DNA from: Niabella sp.
GTDB taxonomy: Bacteria; Bacteroidota; Bacteroidia; Chitinophagales; Chitinophagaceae
Reading direction: 5' to 3'
Assembly: GCF_030150205.1 (NCBI RefSeq)
Contig: NZ_JASLGT010000015.1
Span: forward strand, 62,001 to 126,000
Length of the DNA: 64,000 nt
Shown here: piece after piece, positions 26,025 to 35,900 of the stretch
Numbering within the stretch: the stretch's first letter is position 1
Layout of the letters: the number at the start of each line of letters is the position of its first letter
The notes under the pieces: model-generated
Told to the model about the DNA's origin: nothing
Databases searched by the model: none
What the model saw: the letters and a program-made list of their open reading frames with translations, nothing else
Program-made: the position numbers and the translations under genes

Positions 26025-27374
26025 CTAAGGGAACAGGTGCTGCCAGATGATATCATAAACATCCGTGGGCAATACCTGCGGCTTTGCCGGATCGCTTTTG
26101 GTAATGAGCAGGGGCTTGTATTGGTCGGCAATGAACGGGCTCCCATGCGAGCCTTTGACCAGCGATGCATCCAGCGGAATCACATCCATTACATAGCGCA
26201 TCCCCAGTTTCTTTTTAAGCAGTTTGTAGGCTGCTCTTAATTTTGAGGTCATAAATAGCTCGGCAGGGTCATAACCGGGCTTTTTATGGATATCTACACA
26301 GCGCGCATAATCCGGGGCTATTTTGTCATCGTTCCAGAAATAATACGTAAACCAGCGATCATCGGCTGCTATTAATACCAGGTCGCCGGAACGTTCATGA
26401 TGAATATGACTGTTAACCTGACCTGCCTTATCCAATACACCGGCGATCCCGTCGGTGTTTTCAAACAGGGCTTTTATTTCAGGGATCAGCTGCTTGTCTT
26501 CAATATAAATATGGGCGATTTGATGATCCGCTACGGCGAAGGCCTTTGAAGCACCGGCATCCAGTAATTCCAGTCCCCGTTCTTCTCTTATGGCTATATA
26601 ACCCTTGTTACGGAGGATCCGGTTTACATGAATGGGGTTGGCAACCGGTGCAATACCATATTCAGAAAGTAAAATGAGCTGGGCATTTTGTTCCTGGTAA
26701 TACTGCACCAGCTGTTGTACTACCTGGTCCATTTGGAGGCATTCATCTTTTATGGATGCCGCATCGGGCCCGAATTTTTGCAGACAATAATCTAAATGCG
26801 GCAAATAAATAAGGGTTAAGGTGGGGTGGTATAACCGGTCGGTTTTTATGGATGCATGTGCGATCCACTGCGAGGATTTAATACTGGCGCCCGGCCCCCA
26901 GAATTGAAACAGCGGGAATGGTCCCAGCTCCTGTTGCAGCGTATCTCTTAATGATGCAGGATGGGTGTAGCAGTCTGGCATTTTCCTTCCGTCTGCGAGA
27001 TAGTTGGGGCGCGGTGTGGCGCTGTAATCAACAGATGAGTACATGTTGTACCACCAAAACATATTGCTGGCCGTAAAGGAGGCATCGGCCTCTTTTGCAG
27101 CTTCCCATATTTTTTTGGATTGCACCAGGTGGTTCGATTGCTTCCAGAACTTTATTTCACTGTCTCTGTGGTCGTACCATCCATTGCCGACAATGCCGGT
27201 TTCCGACGGCCATTTCCCGGTGAGGTAGGTCGATTGCACAGCGGTAGTTACGGCTGGCAGCATCGGCTCTATCGTATTCAGCTGGTGCTGTGCGGCATAA
27301 TGGTTAACAAATGGCATTAAATGGAGGATCGATTTTGATAACCCCACGATATTTATGACAACCGTTTTTTGCAT
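26025..27374 (-). CDS. eboF: EboF-like alkaline phosphatase/nucleotide pyrophosphatase family protein
   Basis: This protein of about 449 residues is in the type-I phosphodiesterase/nucleotide pyrophosphatase family. It has the N-terminal LSKSILHLMPFVNHY region, the LPAVTTAVQSTYLTGKWPSE motif with a Thr nucleophile position, ILLSEYGIAPV (metal ligands) and GSHGSPF near the C-terminus. Start Met at 27374 gives MQKTVVINIVGL, only 2 bases after the eboE stop; the upstream in-frame Met would overlap eboE. It should cleave a phosphate ester or anhydride. No signal peptide is evident. It is the last gene of the ebo cluster. Confidence 0.88.
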   Translation of the reverse strand: MQKTVVINIVGLSKSILHLMPFVNHYAAQHQLNTIEPMLPAVTTAVQSTYLTGKWPSETGIVGNGWYDHRDSEIKFWKQSNHLVQSKKIWEAAKEADASFTASNMFWWYNMYSSVDYSATPRPNYLADGRKMPDCYTHPASLRDTLQQELGPFPLFQFWGPGASIKSSQWIAHASIKTDRLYHPTLTLIYLPHLDYCLQKFGPDAASIKDECLQMDQVVQQLVQYYQEQNAQLILLSEYGIAPVANPIHVNRILRNKGYIAIREERGLELLDAGASKAFAVADHQIAHIYIEDKQLIPEIKALFENTDGIAGVLDKAGQVNSHIHHERSGDLVLIAADDRWFTYYFWNDDKIAPDYARCVDIHKKPGYDPAELFMTSKLRAAYKLLKKKLGMRYVMDVIPLDASLVKGSHGSPFIADQYKPLLITKSDPAKPQVLPTDVYDIIWQHLFP

Positions 27375-27376
27375 GA

Positions 27377-28585
27377 TTATTTGTTCAGTTGTTGAATCAC
27401 CCATTTCATTTCCCGGGAAACAGATCCTACAATGTCTTTTTTCAGGTTGGGGGGTAAAACCTCCCAGGTATAGGTTTCAATTTCCAGGTGTTGTGTAAGG
27501 GGAGCTTCTTTGTGAAGCTGTAAAACCGTTACGATATCTTCCTGCGTAGTCGATAACGGGCGTATGTTTTTTGTAAAGATGGGCACATGATAATGAATGC
27601 GCCATTCTTTGGCCGGAGCTGTTTGAACGCTTTTCAGTGCTTCCGGAAGGTCGGGATATACGGTATATACATCACGATCCCGGCTGATAACCTGGTGCAG
27701 GTATGTTGGTTCCAGGAAGTTTGTAACGGCTTTGATGAGCAATTGGTTGTTTTCGTCTTTTTGACTAAATCGTGCCTTTAACGCGGCACTGATTTGTATC
27801 TTTCCGATCCTGATCCGTAATTGTTGCAGCTGTTTGATTTGAAAAGCATGATCTTCATAATTAACCGCTGCATGACATACATCATAGCATAGCCGGATAT
27901 GTTTTCTTAAAAGGCTGACTGCCTTCGAAGTGGAGACTCCCAGTTTTTGACTGAGCAAACCGGCCCCTGTTTGCAGTAATACCTGCTGATACCAATGAAT
28001 AAACGACGGCGTATCGGTTAATATGCCATCGGGTTCGGGCTCAATGGCAATAAAAATGGTTTTCCCGGATTCTTTTTCCAGCAGTATTAAATGTTCAACG
28101 ACTGAAACCAGGTTGGTTGTGGATTTATTAATGGCAACGGTGGTTGCTGCTTCATTTTTATGCCAGTGACGGTAGCTTAAGGGAGATGTGGATATGCTTC
28201 CCTCCATCTTGTCGGGCAATAAGGCTGCTAATATTCCGGCGAGCTGTTTGGTATAAGCAACACGTTTTGCAGTGGTCCAGTCGGGCGTATGTACCTGGTC
28301 TTTTACAATGGTTTTGTGAAAGCCGCCATAAGGAAACCCGTTCATGGTAAACAGGTAGGCTTCCTGTTCGCCCAGCCAGTTTTTAAATGCGTGTAATTCT
28401 TTTTTCTTCGAAAGTGTCCGGGCTGCAATGGCCGATAGTCTTAAGCCGATGCCCATCGAGGCACGGGGACTGCATTTTTTTTTAATTTCAGGAAAATATT
28501 GCTGCAGCTGGTAAAAATGGTCGGTCCATGTTTCTCCCGGGTGAATATTGCTGCAATAGGTAAGATGCCCGTAATTAGTTTTCAT
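27377..28585 (-). CDS. eboE: EboE, metabolite traffic protein
   Basis: This 402-residue protein begins with the family hallmark THLTYCSNIHPGE-like segment (here LTYCSNIHPGETW, residues 8-20) and has a TIM-barrel style layout seen in xylose-isomerase-like enzymes: FTMNGFPYGGFH, IAIEPEPDGILTD, LCYDVCHAAVNYED. The acidic and His residues in these motifs would line a metal-binding barrel. Family members are annotated as metabolite traffic proteins from the cyanobacterial ebo cluster. A precise reaction is not known to me. The gene is 6 bases downstream of eboD. Confidence 0.9.
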   Translation of the reverse strand: MKTNYGHLTYCSNIHPGETWTDHFYQLQQYFPEIKKKCSPRASMGIGLRLSAIAARTLSKKKELHAFKNWLGEQEAYLFTMNGFPYGGFHKTIVKDQVHTPDWTTAKRVAYTKQLAGILAALLPDKMEGSISTSPLSYRHWHKNEAATTVAINKSTTNLVSVVEHLILLEKESGKTIFIAIEPEPDGILTDTPSFIHWYQQVLLQTGAGLLSQKLGVSTSKAVSLLRKHIRLCYDVCHAAVNYEDHAFQIKQLQQLRIRIGKIQISAALKARFSQKDENNQLLIKAVTNFLEPTYLHQVISRDRDVYTVYPDLPEALKSVQTAPAKEWRIHYHVPIFTKNIRPLSTTQEDIVTVLQLHKEAPLTQHLEIETYTWEVLPPNLKKDIVGSVSREMKWVIQQLNK

Positions 28586-28591
28586 GATCGT

Positions 28592-29746
28592 TTAAACAAG
28601 CGAAGTGGGTTGGGAAATGGTGATTAATCTTTTGGCGGCATCCTGCATTACCTGTTCGTTGATCGTGGTTGCATTGCGGGCATTACCGATAGCGGTTAAC
28701 AACGGGATGGTTAACACTCCTCCCAAATGCTCCCTGAATTCCTGCAAGCCCTGTAGCAATGCTTCCGTATGATGCAGCAGGGGATGGGCAACGGGCAGGT
28801 TCAGCGCGGATAACAGATCCAGTATGCGGTTGAGTTCGTCCATACTTAAATATCCCATCATATTGGCATACGTGCAATCCAGTGCTATACCGATGGCAAC
28901 CGCCTCTCCGTGTAATAATTTATAATCAGACATCCGCTCCAGCTTATGGGCGCTCCAATGTCCGAAATCCAGCGGCCGCGACGATCCTGTTTCAAACGGA
29001 TCGCCGTTTGCAATATGTTGTAAATGCAGCCGGGCGCATGCTATAATGGTTTCCTGCATCGCCTCCTCGTTTCTTTCGCGCAGGGCGGGGGCTAATTGCT
29101 CAATCCGCTCAAAGAATCCTGCATCTTTAATCAATGCTACTTTTATTGCTTCTGAGACCCCGGATATCCAGGTTCTTTGTGAAAGTGTTTTTAAAAATGC
29201 GCTGTCGTTGATCACCGCAACCGGCGTTGCAAAAGTGCCTAAAAAGTTTTTCTTGCCGTAGGCATTAATGCCGTTTTTTACACCGATGGCAGCATCATTT
29301 TGTCCTAACGTAGTTGTGGGGATGCGGATCAGCCGGATGCCCCGATGAGCCACGGTTGCAGCAAACCCGGTTACATCACAAACGGCACCGCCTCCGATGG
29401 CGACCACAAAAGAATGCCGGTCGATATTGAACTGATGAATGGCATTGAGTATGACCTGGTAGGCCGTATCATTTTCCTTGGCTTTTTCCCCGCCCGGGAT
29501 CACTAAAAAATGCGCGGTGCAATTGCCCGGTGTATTTTTATGCAGGTAACTGGTGATCGCTGTCTGCAGCTGCGGATGCCGGATGCCTACGTTACTGTCT
29601 ATGACAAACAACAGGGAGGGAGCGAAGCTGCTGTTGGAATGCTTTTGCAGGATATCTCCGAATGTGGCGTTCTGTACATTAAAAACATCGGTGATAAAAT
29701 GGATATTGTAATGATAGCTTATCGTAAATCGTTGTTCAATAATCAT
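28592..29746 (-). CDS. eboD: EboD, 3-dehydroquinate-synthase-like sugar phosphate cyclase
   Basis: From Met at 29746 the protein has 384 residues. The frame opens earlier inside eboC, but homology begins at the FTISYHYNIHFITDVF region. It has the dinucleotide motif VVAIGGGAVCDVTGFAA, PTTTLGQNDAAIG with Lys-x-Gly-x-Asn (KNGINAYGKK), the metal ligand Glu (ISGVSEAIKVALI) and His in LDFGHWSAHKLE and LLHGEAVAIG. These are the NAD- and zinc-binding motifs of sugar phosphate cyclases. The role is thought to be cyclisation of a sugar phosphate to a cyclitol, not aromatic synthesis, because the cluster lacks other shikimate genes. Confidence 0.9.
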   Translation of the reverse strand: MIIEQRFTISYHYNIHFITDVFNVQNATFGDILQKHSNSSFAPSLLFVIDSNVGIRHPQLQTAITSYLHKNTPGNCTAHFLVIPGGEKAKENDTAYQVILNAIHQFNIDRHSFVVAIGGGAVCDVTGFAATVAHRGIRLIRIPTTTLGQNDAAIGVKNGINAYGKKNFLGTFATPVAVINDSAFLKTLSQRTWISGVSEAIKVALIKDAGFFERIEQLAPALRERNEEAMQETIIACARLHLQHIANGDPFETGSSRPLDFGHWSAHKLERMSDYKLLHGEAVAIGIALDCTYANMMGYLSMDELNRILDLLSALNLPVAHPLLHHTEALLQGLQEFREHLGGVLTIPLLTAIGNARNATTINEQVMQDAAKRLITISQPTSLV

Positions 29747-29754
29747 GACTAAAG

Positions 29755-30642
29755 TTATGTAACCGCAAAATATTTTCCTAATAAGATCGAAAGCGGCAGC
29801 AGGCAAAGAATGATGCTGCAAATAAAGAACTGATGATGAATGGCCGCCCAGGTGGCATCTAAAAACAGGATGCTCAGTACGCCTGCTTTTACGGCACGGA
29901 TGATGTTTTTAGACTGGGGATCTTGCCATGCCTTATACAGGGGCCACATAATACTGGTGAAAAACGGCAATAGCAGCCAAAGTCCTGCATATACTTTTGT
30001 GTAATTGCTAATGATGCACAAAATGATCAATACGAGCAGGTATAACATAAAAGCAACCGCCAGGTTTTTCCTTTTACCGCCGTGCACCTCGTCCCGGCTG
30101 ATAGTGGTTACTGCAAAAATATAAATCACCGGTACCAGCCCCAGGTAAAAATAGGGTGTTGGCAGGCCGGGAATCAGTGAAATGCCCAACAGTAAGTTGA
30201 ATCCCCTGCAAATCCCCATATTTAATGGGCCGGCAATGGCATGCTGTTTACTTTTATAATCATAAAGCAACGCCGATAAGGCAATGGCGCCGGCGATCAG
30301 AAAGGCGGTAGTATGGACCATAGCGCTGCAGACCAACGCGATGATAAATAAAACCGTTCCGAATATCGATGCCGCTTTTTTAGAAATAATACCGCTGGGG
30401 ATCATCCGTTCGGGGCGTTCAATGCGATCTGTTTCGGCGTCGAAAAGATCATTAAATACAATGCCTCCTGCGTAAAGTGCAGCTGTTGTAATAAGCAGTA
30501 ATGTTGTTTGAAGATAAAAATTGCCCGGTACGGCGTTGTTGCTGTAAAACAGGGCAATACTAATACCCGCCAGCACATCTGCCATTGCAGTAATCACATT
30601 GGCGGGTCTGCACAGGGTTATATAATAAAACAGCCGGTTCAC
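29755..30642 (-). CDS. eboC: EboC, UbiA-family prenyltransferase
   Basis: This 295-residue polytopic membrane protein has the two Asp-rich motifs of UbiA prenyltransferases: NDLFDAETDRIERPERMIP (residues about 64-82) and TISRDEVHGGKRKN (about 181-194). About eight or nine membrane helices can be seen. It should attach a prenyl group to a cyclised acceptor at the inner membrane, or handle a lipid-linked form of it. It lies 11 bases downstream of eboB and 8 bases upstream of eboD. Confidence 0.9.
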   Translation of the reverse strand: MNRLFYYITLCRPANVITAMADVLAGISIALFYSNNAVPGNFYLQTTLLLITTAALYAGGIVFNDLFDAETDRIERPERMIPSGIISKKAASIFGTVLFIIALVCSAMVHTTAFLIAGAIALSALLYDYKSKQHAIAGPLNMGICRGFNLLLGISLIPGLPTPYFYLGLVPVIYIFAVTTISRDEVHGGKRKNLAVAFMLYLLVLIILCIISNYTKVYAGLWLLLPFFTSIMWPLYKAWQDPQSKNIIRAVKAGVLSILFLDATWAAIHHQFFICSIILCLLPLSILLGKYFAVT

Positions 30643-30653
30643 CTTATTGCTTG

Positions 30654-31634
30654 TTATTGAATGATGATGGAGCTTTTGTCGATACGGGGTTGCTGACCGC
30701 CCCGTAAAATAGAATTGTTCTCAAATTTTTCCGACTGGTTGATGGCCATGCCATTAATAAAATCATTTGGATCTATTTGTCCGCTTTGGCCAAATGCCGC
30801 AATGGCATTACTATAGGTAACGGCCTTAATGGTTGCTGCATCGATGCCTCTTTTTTTCATGAGCATGGCCGTTTTGGGAACCGCCAGCGGATCACTGATC
30901 CCCCAGTCTGCAGCAGAATTGATCATGATGCGTTCGGAGCCGTATCGTTTTACGATTTCTACCATCCGCTCATTTCCCATTTTTGTAAACGGGTAAATGG
31001 TGAAGGCGGCCCAAAAGCCGCGGTTGAGCACTTCTTCCACGGTTTCTTCATTGTTATGATCAATGATGACCATCGATGGATCCAGCTGGTGCTCCAGCGC
31101 AATATCCATACTTCGCTGTGTGCCGCTCTTTTTGTCGCGATGGGGCGTGTGTACCTGTACCGGTAATGCGGCTTCTTTGGCCAGCTCCAGTTGTAAGCGG
31201 TAGTACTTTTCTTCCAGCGCTGTTTGATCATCAAAACCGATTTCGCCAATGCCCACAACGCCTTCTTTGTAGATGAAATTGGGCAACAATGCCATCACCG
31301 CTTCTGCCAGAGCCTCATTGTTGGCTTCGCGGGAGTTGAGCCCGATGGTGCAATAATGCTTAATGCCAAACTGGCCCGATCGAAAACGCTCCCATCCAAG
31401 CAGTGAGCTGTAATAGTCGTTAAAAGTGCCCACATGGGTGCGTGGCTGACCCAGCCAGAAAGAAGGCTCAATCAGCGCAATGATTCCACTGTCGGCCATT
31501 GCCTGGTAATCATCTGTTGTACGGGAGGTCATATGCACATGCGGATCAAAAAAATACATATCTTTTATCAGTTCCATATCCACTGCATCGGGAAGTTCCG
31601 TGCGCTTTTCGGTTTCATTATTTCCGCAACACAT
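30654..31634 (-). CDS. eboB: EboB, TatD-like metal-dependent hydrolase
   Basis: This protein of up to 326 residues (alternative start Met20 at 31577) has the amidohydrolase metal site FFDPHVHM near 28-35, GIGEIGFDDQ with Glu near 124, VQVHTPHR near 157-164, VIIDHNNEE near 189-197 and NSAADWGISDP near 244-254. These match TatD-type metal hydrolases of the EboB group. Its start overlaps the end of eboA by 17 bases if the first Met is used, so coupling is likely. The reaction in the pathway is unknown. Confidence 0.88.
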   Translation of the reverse strand: MCCGNNETEKRTELPDAVDMELIKDMYFFDPHVHMTSRTTDDYQAMADSGIIALIEPSFWLGQPRTHVGTFNDYYSSLLGWERFRSGQFGIKHYCTIGLNSREANNEALAEAVMALLPNFIYKEGVVGIGEIGFDDQTALEEKYYRLQLELAKEAALPVQVHTPHRDKKSGTQRSMDIALEHQLDPSMVIIDHNNEETVEEVLNRGFWAAFTIYPFTKMGNERMVEIVKRYGSERIMINSAADWGISDPLAVPKTAMLMKKRGIDAATIKAVTYSNAIAAFGQSGQIDPNDFINGMAINQSEKFENNSILRGGQQPRIDKSSIIIQ

Positions 31635-32358
31635 ATCCGTTTGTTTGTTGTAAGAATTTTGATTTTAAAATTTCTGTTTCTTCCTGGAAATGGGTCGCGG
31701 TCAACGCCCATATCCCGGTATCGATATCCCTTCCGGCAGCCAGCCGTTCTTCTGCGTAATCTAACAGCGAAGCGGCGAGCGCCTTATTTTTTCTTTTTTG
31801 CAGCCCATAGATTAAAGCGAGGTCTTTGCCGGTGAAAACGGCTTTTAATACCATTTGATTCCAGGCCGCTTCCGGCAGTTGTTCGGCAGGATAGCTGTTC
31901 TCCTGCATAATGGCTTCTAATACGGTACCCATATTGCTCCGGATACCTTCTGCACAACGTGCTGTCCATGCTTCCGGATATGCATAAAAGGGTAGGGATT
32001 TGTATAAAAGGGTCAGTTCACCCAGGTCTGCCTGGAGGAACAGGGCCTCTACCAGCCGGATGTATTCCTGTTGGCTGTATGCTTCCAGTTGTAATAACTG
32101 GTATAGCCGGGCCATATCCAGCACGGTCCAGTTGTTCCAGTTGGTTTGGGGAAAGTTCCCGGTTATATAAATAAACTGCTCGGGACCGCTATTGGGTTTG
32201 TTTTTGCAGAATTTGCGGCCGGCCAACGAAAAGTTCCGGTTTATATTTTCCGGCGTGATGCTTTGGGTGAGCAGCCAGCTGAAATTTTCAGGGCTGCTGT
32301 CCTTTTGCAGGAACTCAGACAGCATGGTCCGTAATAAAGCAATATTAAAAGCAAACAT
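31618..32358 (-). CDS. eboA: EboA domain protein
   Basis: This 246-residue, mostly alpha-helical protein has the EboA region LGRKFCKNKPNSGP-like segment (here LAGRKFCKN, residues about 45-53) and regular helical stretches with LYQLLQLEAYSQQEYI and LLDYAEERLAAG. It has no signal peptide or membrane helix. Family assignment rests on this region together with its place as first gene of an ordered eboA-F cluster. The function is unknown; it probably binds other cluster proteins. Confidence 0.82.
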   Translation of the reverse strand: MFAFNIALLRTMLSEFLQKDSSPENFSWLLTQSITPENINRNFSLAGRKFCKNKPNSGPEQFIYITGNFPQTNWNNWTVLDMARLYQLLQLEAYSQQEYIRLVEALFLQADLGELTLLYKSLPFYAYPEAWTARCAEGIRSNMGTVLEAIMQENSYPAEQLPEAAWNQMVLKAVFTGKDLALIYGLQKRKNKALAASLLDYAEERLAAGRDIDTGIWALTATHFQEETEILKSKFLQQTNGYVLRK

Positions 32359-32368
32359 CAGGATCCGG

Positions 32369-32737
32369 TTAACGTGTTACAAAATAGTTTACGAGCACTA
32401 CTGCCACCACAATTAACAAACCAAAAAATTCTCTCGCTTTTTCGATATACGGTTTGGTCGCTTGCATCGATTCTACCAGGCTGGGAGCATTGTATTTTTG
32501 AATCCAGTCTTTGACACCATCTTTTGCAAAGAAGATGCTGACCGCATAACCAAAACAAAGCAGGGCTATTGCCAGGTATATCAGCGGGAAAAAATGATTG
32601 AATACCGCCAGCCCGCAAAGTGCTGCGGGAATTCCGTAAATACTAACCCATAACCAGGCGTCATTGTCGTTTAAATTTACCCAGGCAAAACCGATAAAAG
32701 CAATGCAGGAAAGAATATTAAAAATCAGTAAAAACAT
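32369..32737 (-). CDS. TMEM220-like small membrane protein
   Basis: This 122-residue protein has about four membrane helices and the N-terminal motif FAWVNLNDNDAWLWVSIYG (residues 18-36), characteristic of the TMEM220 family. It lies 10 bases upstream of eboA on the same strand, so it is probably the first gene of the ebo transcript. Whether it belongs to the pathway is not known; the close spacing makes it a candidate accessory membrane protein. Confidence 0.75.
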   Translation of the reverse strand: MFLLIFNILSCIAFIGFAWVNLNDNDAWLWVSIYGIPAALCGLAVFNHFFPLIYLAIALLCFGYAVSIFFAKDGVKDWIQKYNAPSLVESMQATKPYIEKAREFFGLLIVVAVVLVNYFVTR

Positions 32738-32961
32738 CGTTATAGAATTACGTATACAAGATAAGGTTTGACGGTGCAGTTTCCAAAAGAACGGCCCTTT
32801 ATTTTAAGGGTGGTTTCTATTGCCGTTTAACGGATTCTGCGCTGGTTTGTTATTGAACCGGTTGTGCGATATATAGAAGATTTTTTTATTTTTTATAGCC
32901 CCATCGATTATAGCACATAAATTGGAAACTCAAGGAATTGTAAGACGGTATTGGCTTTTTG

Positions 32962-35900
32962 TTACTTCTTTGTATTCCAGGAAGCATGGGTTGCAATCTT
33001 AAACGCCGCTCCTTCTTCAAAATCGTAGCTGTATTTCTGTGTACGTTCCCGGTCGCTGCCATTTTTTTCGCTGTTCCCGCTTTTTATGCTGCTTACAAAG
33101 GTTCCGGGGCCACAAAATATCCGGGTTGATGCGCCTTCTTTTTTAATGTCGAGGATCTGGTAACTGGCGTCCCGTTTGCCTGTTGTTTCCATCATAATTT
33201 GCTCGCCAATCACCGTTTTATCAATCGGTTTTTTGGAATCGACCAATATCCATGTTGCCCCGCCGGCCCCCTTGTACATTTTTACAACCCGGCCTTCAAT
33301 GGCCCCTGCAGATGTAAGGGCTGTTTGCTTGTAGTTAAGAGATGTGCCGTTTACCAGGATAGCCTTTGTTGTGCGCTTGTTTTTTTCTTGTATATAACCG
33401 ATGGTACCGCTCATCGTAATGCCGTTAGACAGCTGCACCTTGTTTTCTGAAATTGGATTGTATACCAGGTAATCGATGGTGCCGTTTAGCTTTTCTACAC
33501 GGATGGAGATCGTTTCATCATTTCCGGTATCCAGGCGCTGCACGGATTTGATAAAGGGCTGATTGCGGTAGGGCTCAATAACGGAAACAAAATTACTGGT
33601 CAAATCGGTTCCTGCCCGGTGCATCAGCAGGTAGCGGAGCGTTTTCGGGTTCCCCGGTTTGTTTTGCGGAGGATCGCCATCAGCCAGCGCTACATCGTCT
33701 GCTGTTGTCATCGCGTGTACCCGGATATGAACATGGTCTTTGTCTGTAATGCCCCGGTATCCTGGCTGCGCTTTCCAATCTGCTATGAAGCGGGCGGGCG
33801 GGCGGCTGTCTTTGGCTACATTGTACAAAAACGAATATCCATTGGGAAAGCCCGCGGCCCTGGTGCCTTTGGCGATATTTTCGCCGGCATAGGTTCCTTT
33901 TTCCTGGTGCTGCAGCTGAAGCCCTTCTGTGCCAACGGTTCCGGAAGGCCCGTGAAAGCTAAAGACATGGTCATGACCTCCTTTTACCCTGAAGATGTCC
34001 ACCACATAAGCATTACTATCCGTAGTCCCGTTGCCGGAACCGCCAACGAGGAGCATGGTACGGCTGTATTCCTTCAAGTTGGGATAGGCGGCTTTTCCAT
34101 CCAGTTCCATTACACCAAAGCCGTTTAATTGTTTAAACAGGCGGGTATGTCCGCTCCAGACGCCATTTTGCGGTCGCTGATCTACGAATACCAGGTTGTG
34201 CGAAATGGTGCTCCTGGTCCATTCTGTAACGCTTGGGATATTGGTAGCAAATTCGGGATAGCCCTGATCCGGTGCCAGCCAATGTCCAAATGCAAACAGA
34301 TCAAAATTAAGCATGTCGCTATGGGCGTGGTGGATGGTACGTCCATAGTTATTGGCCAGGGCAATACCGGATGCACCGTTGCCTGATTCCAGTACCGCCA
34401 GTCCGAACCCGCTCATAAGATAGCCTCCAATGGGCCGGGGGCCGGCTGCTGCTCCTAATTTTTGTATTTCCTTATTGATGGCTTCCGGATCTTCTGAAAA
34501 AATATCCAGTCCCAGCCCTTTTGCAGAATAACCATTGGCGCGGTAGGCCGCAATGGCAATTTCCGGATCCCGGGTGTACAGGTAACCCTCGGCCATAAAT
34601 TGCGGACTGGCTGTAGACATGCTTACAAGGCCGGTTGATCCGGCATCCCCGATGTTGGGAATGGCCTTGCCTAATACCCCCATGCGATAAGCAACGGTAT
34701 ACGCCTTTTTGAACTGCGGAAAATCCCGGAGAATATTGTGGTTTGTATACCTGGGGTAGGATAGCAGCAGCGCCGCCAGCGGTGAAATATGTCCGCCCCA
34801 GATCACTGCGTATCCCGGTGCGCCCTCATCAGAAGTGCCGTCTCTGTCGAAGCGGTTGATCATTAATTCGGGAATGGCTCCGCCATCGGGTGCAAATAGC
34901 CAGTCCAGCCACTGTGTGGTAAACGGATCTGTATTCAACGCCAGTGCGCATAAGGCTACCGTATGTTGATACATCCCCTGGTTGCCGCGGATGCGCTGGT
35001 CAAGTACCGCCTGGAAGGTGGTTTTCAGAATGCCTTCATCTACATGCGCAACAAACTGCTCCCGTGTACCTTTGGGGTTCGGCAACCGGTATTGCGCTCC
35101 CTGGCGCTTCAGAAATGCGTATAGGGCCGGATCATTTTGAGTGCCGCTTAAAATTTTATCATAAGCATCTGCAAATGCCTGTACGATGCCCGTTTCCCAT
35201 ATCGATCCTTCTATTTTGCCAAGGCCGGTTGAACCATCGGAATGATACCAGCCCCTCCGGGCATAAGGATTCCAATCCATGGAAGGGTATACATCGGCGA
35301 TCCGGTCCAGCAAAATGGCTGCTTTATGGGCATAACGCTGATCCCCGGTATAAAGAAAGGCATTGGCCAGCACTGTTAAGCCGTTGGTGATGTAACGCCA
35401 GTATTTCCAGGTATAATAGCCGATGTATTTATAGGCCCGGCCATTGTGAACGTAACCGAACCCATTATCGACTCCAAATTTATGCAGGGGATCTTTGGGA
35501 TCCGGGTGACCGGTGTTAAACAGCAAACTGGTATCCCCCTTTGCCGGATCAAACAGCCCGTGCTCATCCAGTGCAGTTTGATAGTATTTACCAAAATTAT
35601 TGGTGGGAAAAACAGATCCGCAGGCCGGGCAGGTTAATTTCCAGGGCTTTTTTTCAAAATCCGGCTCGTAAGGATAGTTCCCGTATTGAAGAATTTTATC
35701 ACCGCAAACAATGCACCCAACAAATTTAGGACCGGAGGCAAATTTATCATACCCTACATCGATGGTCCTTGGCAACTCCTGACCGGGAACCATGGCCCAC
35801 AATATTTCATCCGTTTTGGCCAGCCAGGGCTTCGCTTTTTCAACGGCCACCGTTAATTGTTGCCTTGCCCAATCATATTTGCGGCAATTGTTCCTGAGAT

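Noticed and set aside
28592..29821. Longer EboD start at 29821
   Set aside because: The extra 25 residues overlap eboC and do not align with the cyclase family; Met at 29746 gives an 8-base spacing after eboC.
32795..32810. Short CCCTT/AAGGG hairpin between heparinase and TMEM220-like genes
   Set aside because: Only five pairs with a weak T-rich tail; too weak to call a terminator.
34944..35390. Plus-strand frame inside the heparinase gene
   Set aside because: Composition is low-complexity and Arg/Pro-rich, as expected for an antisense shadow; no homology was recognised.
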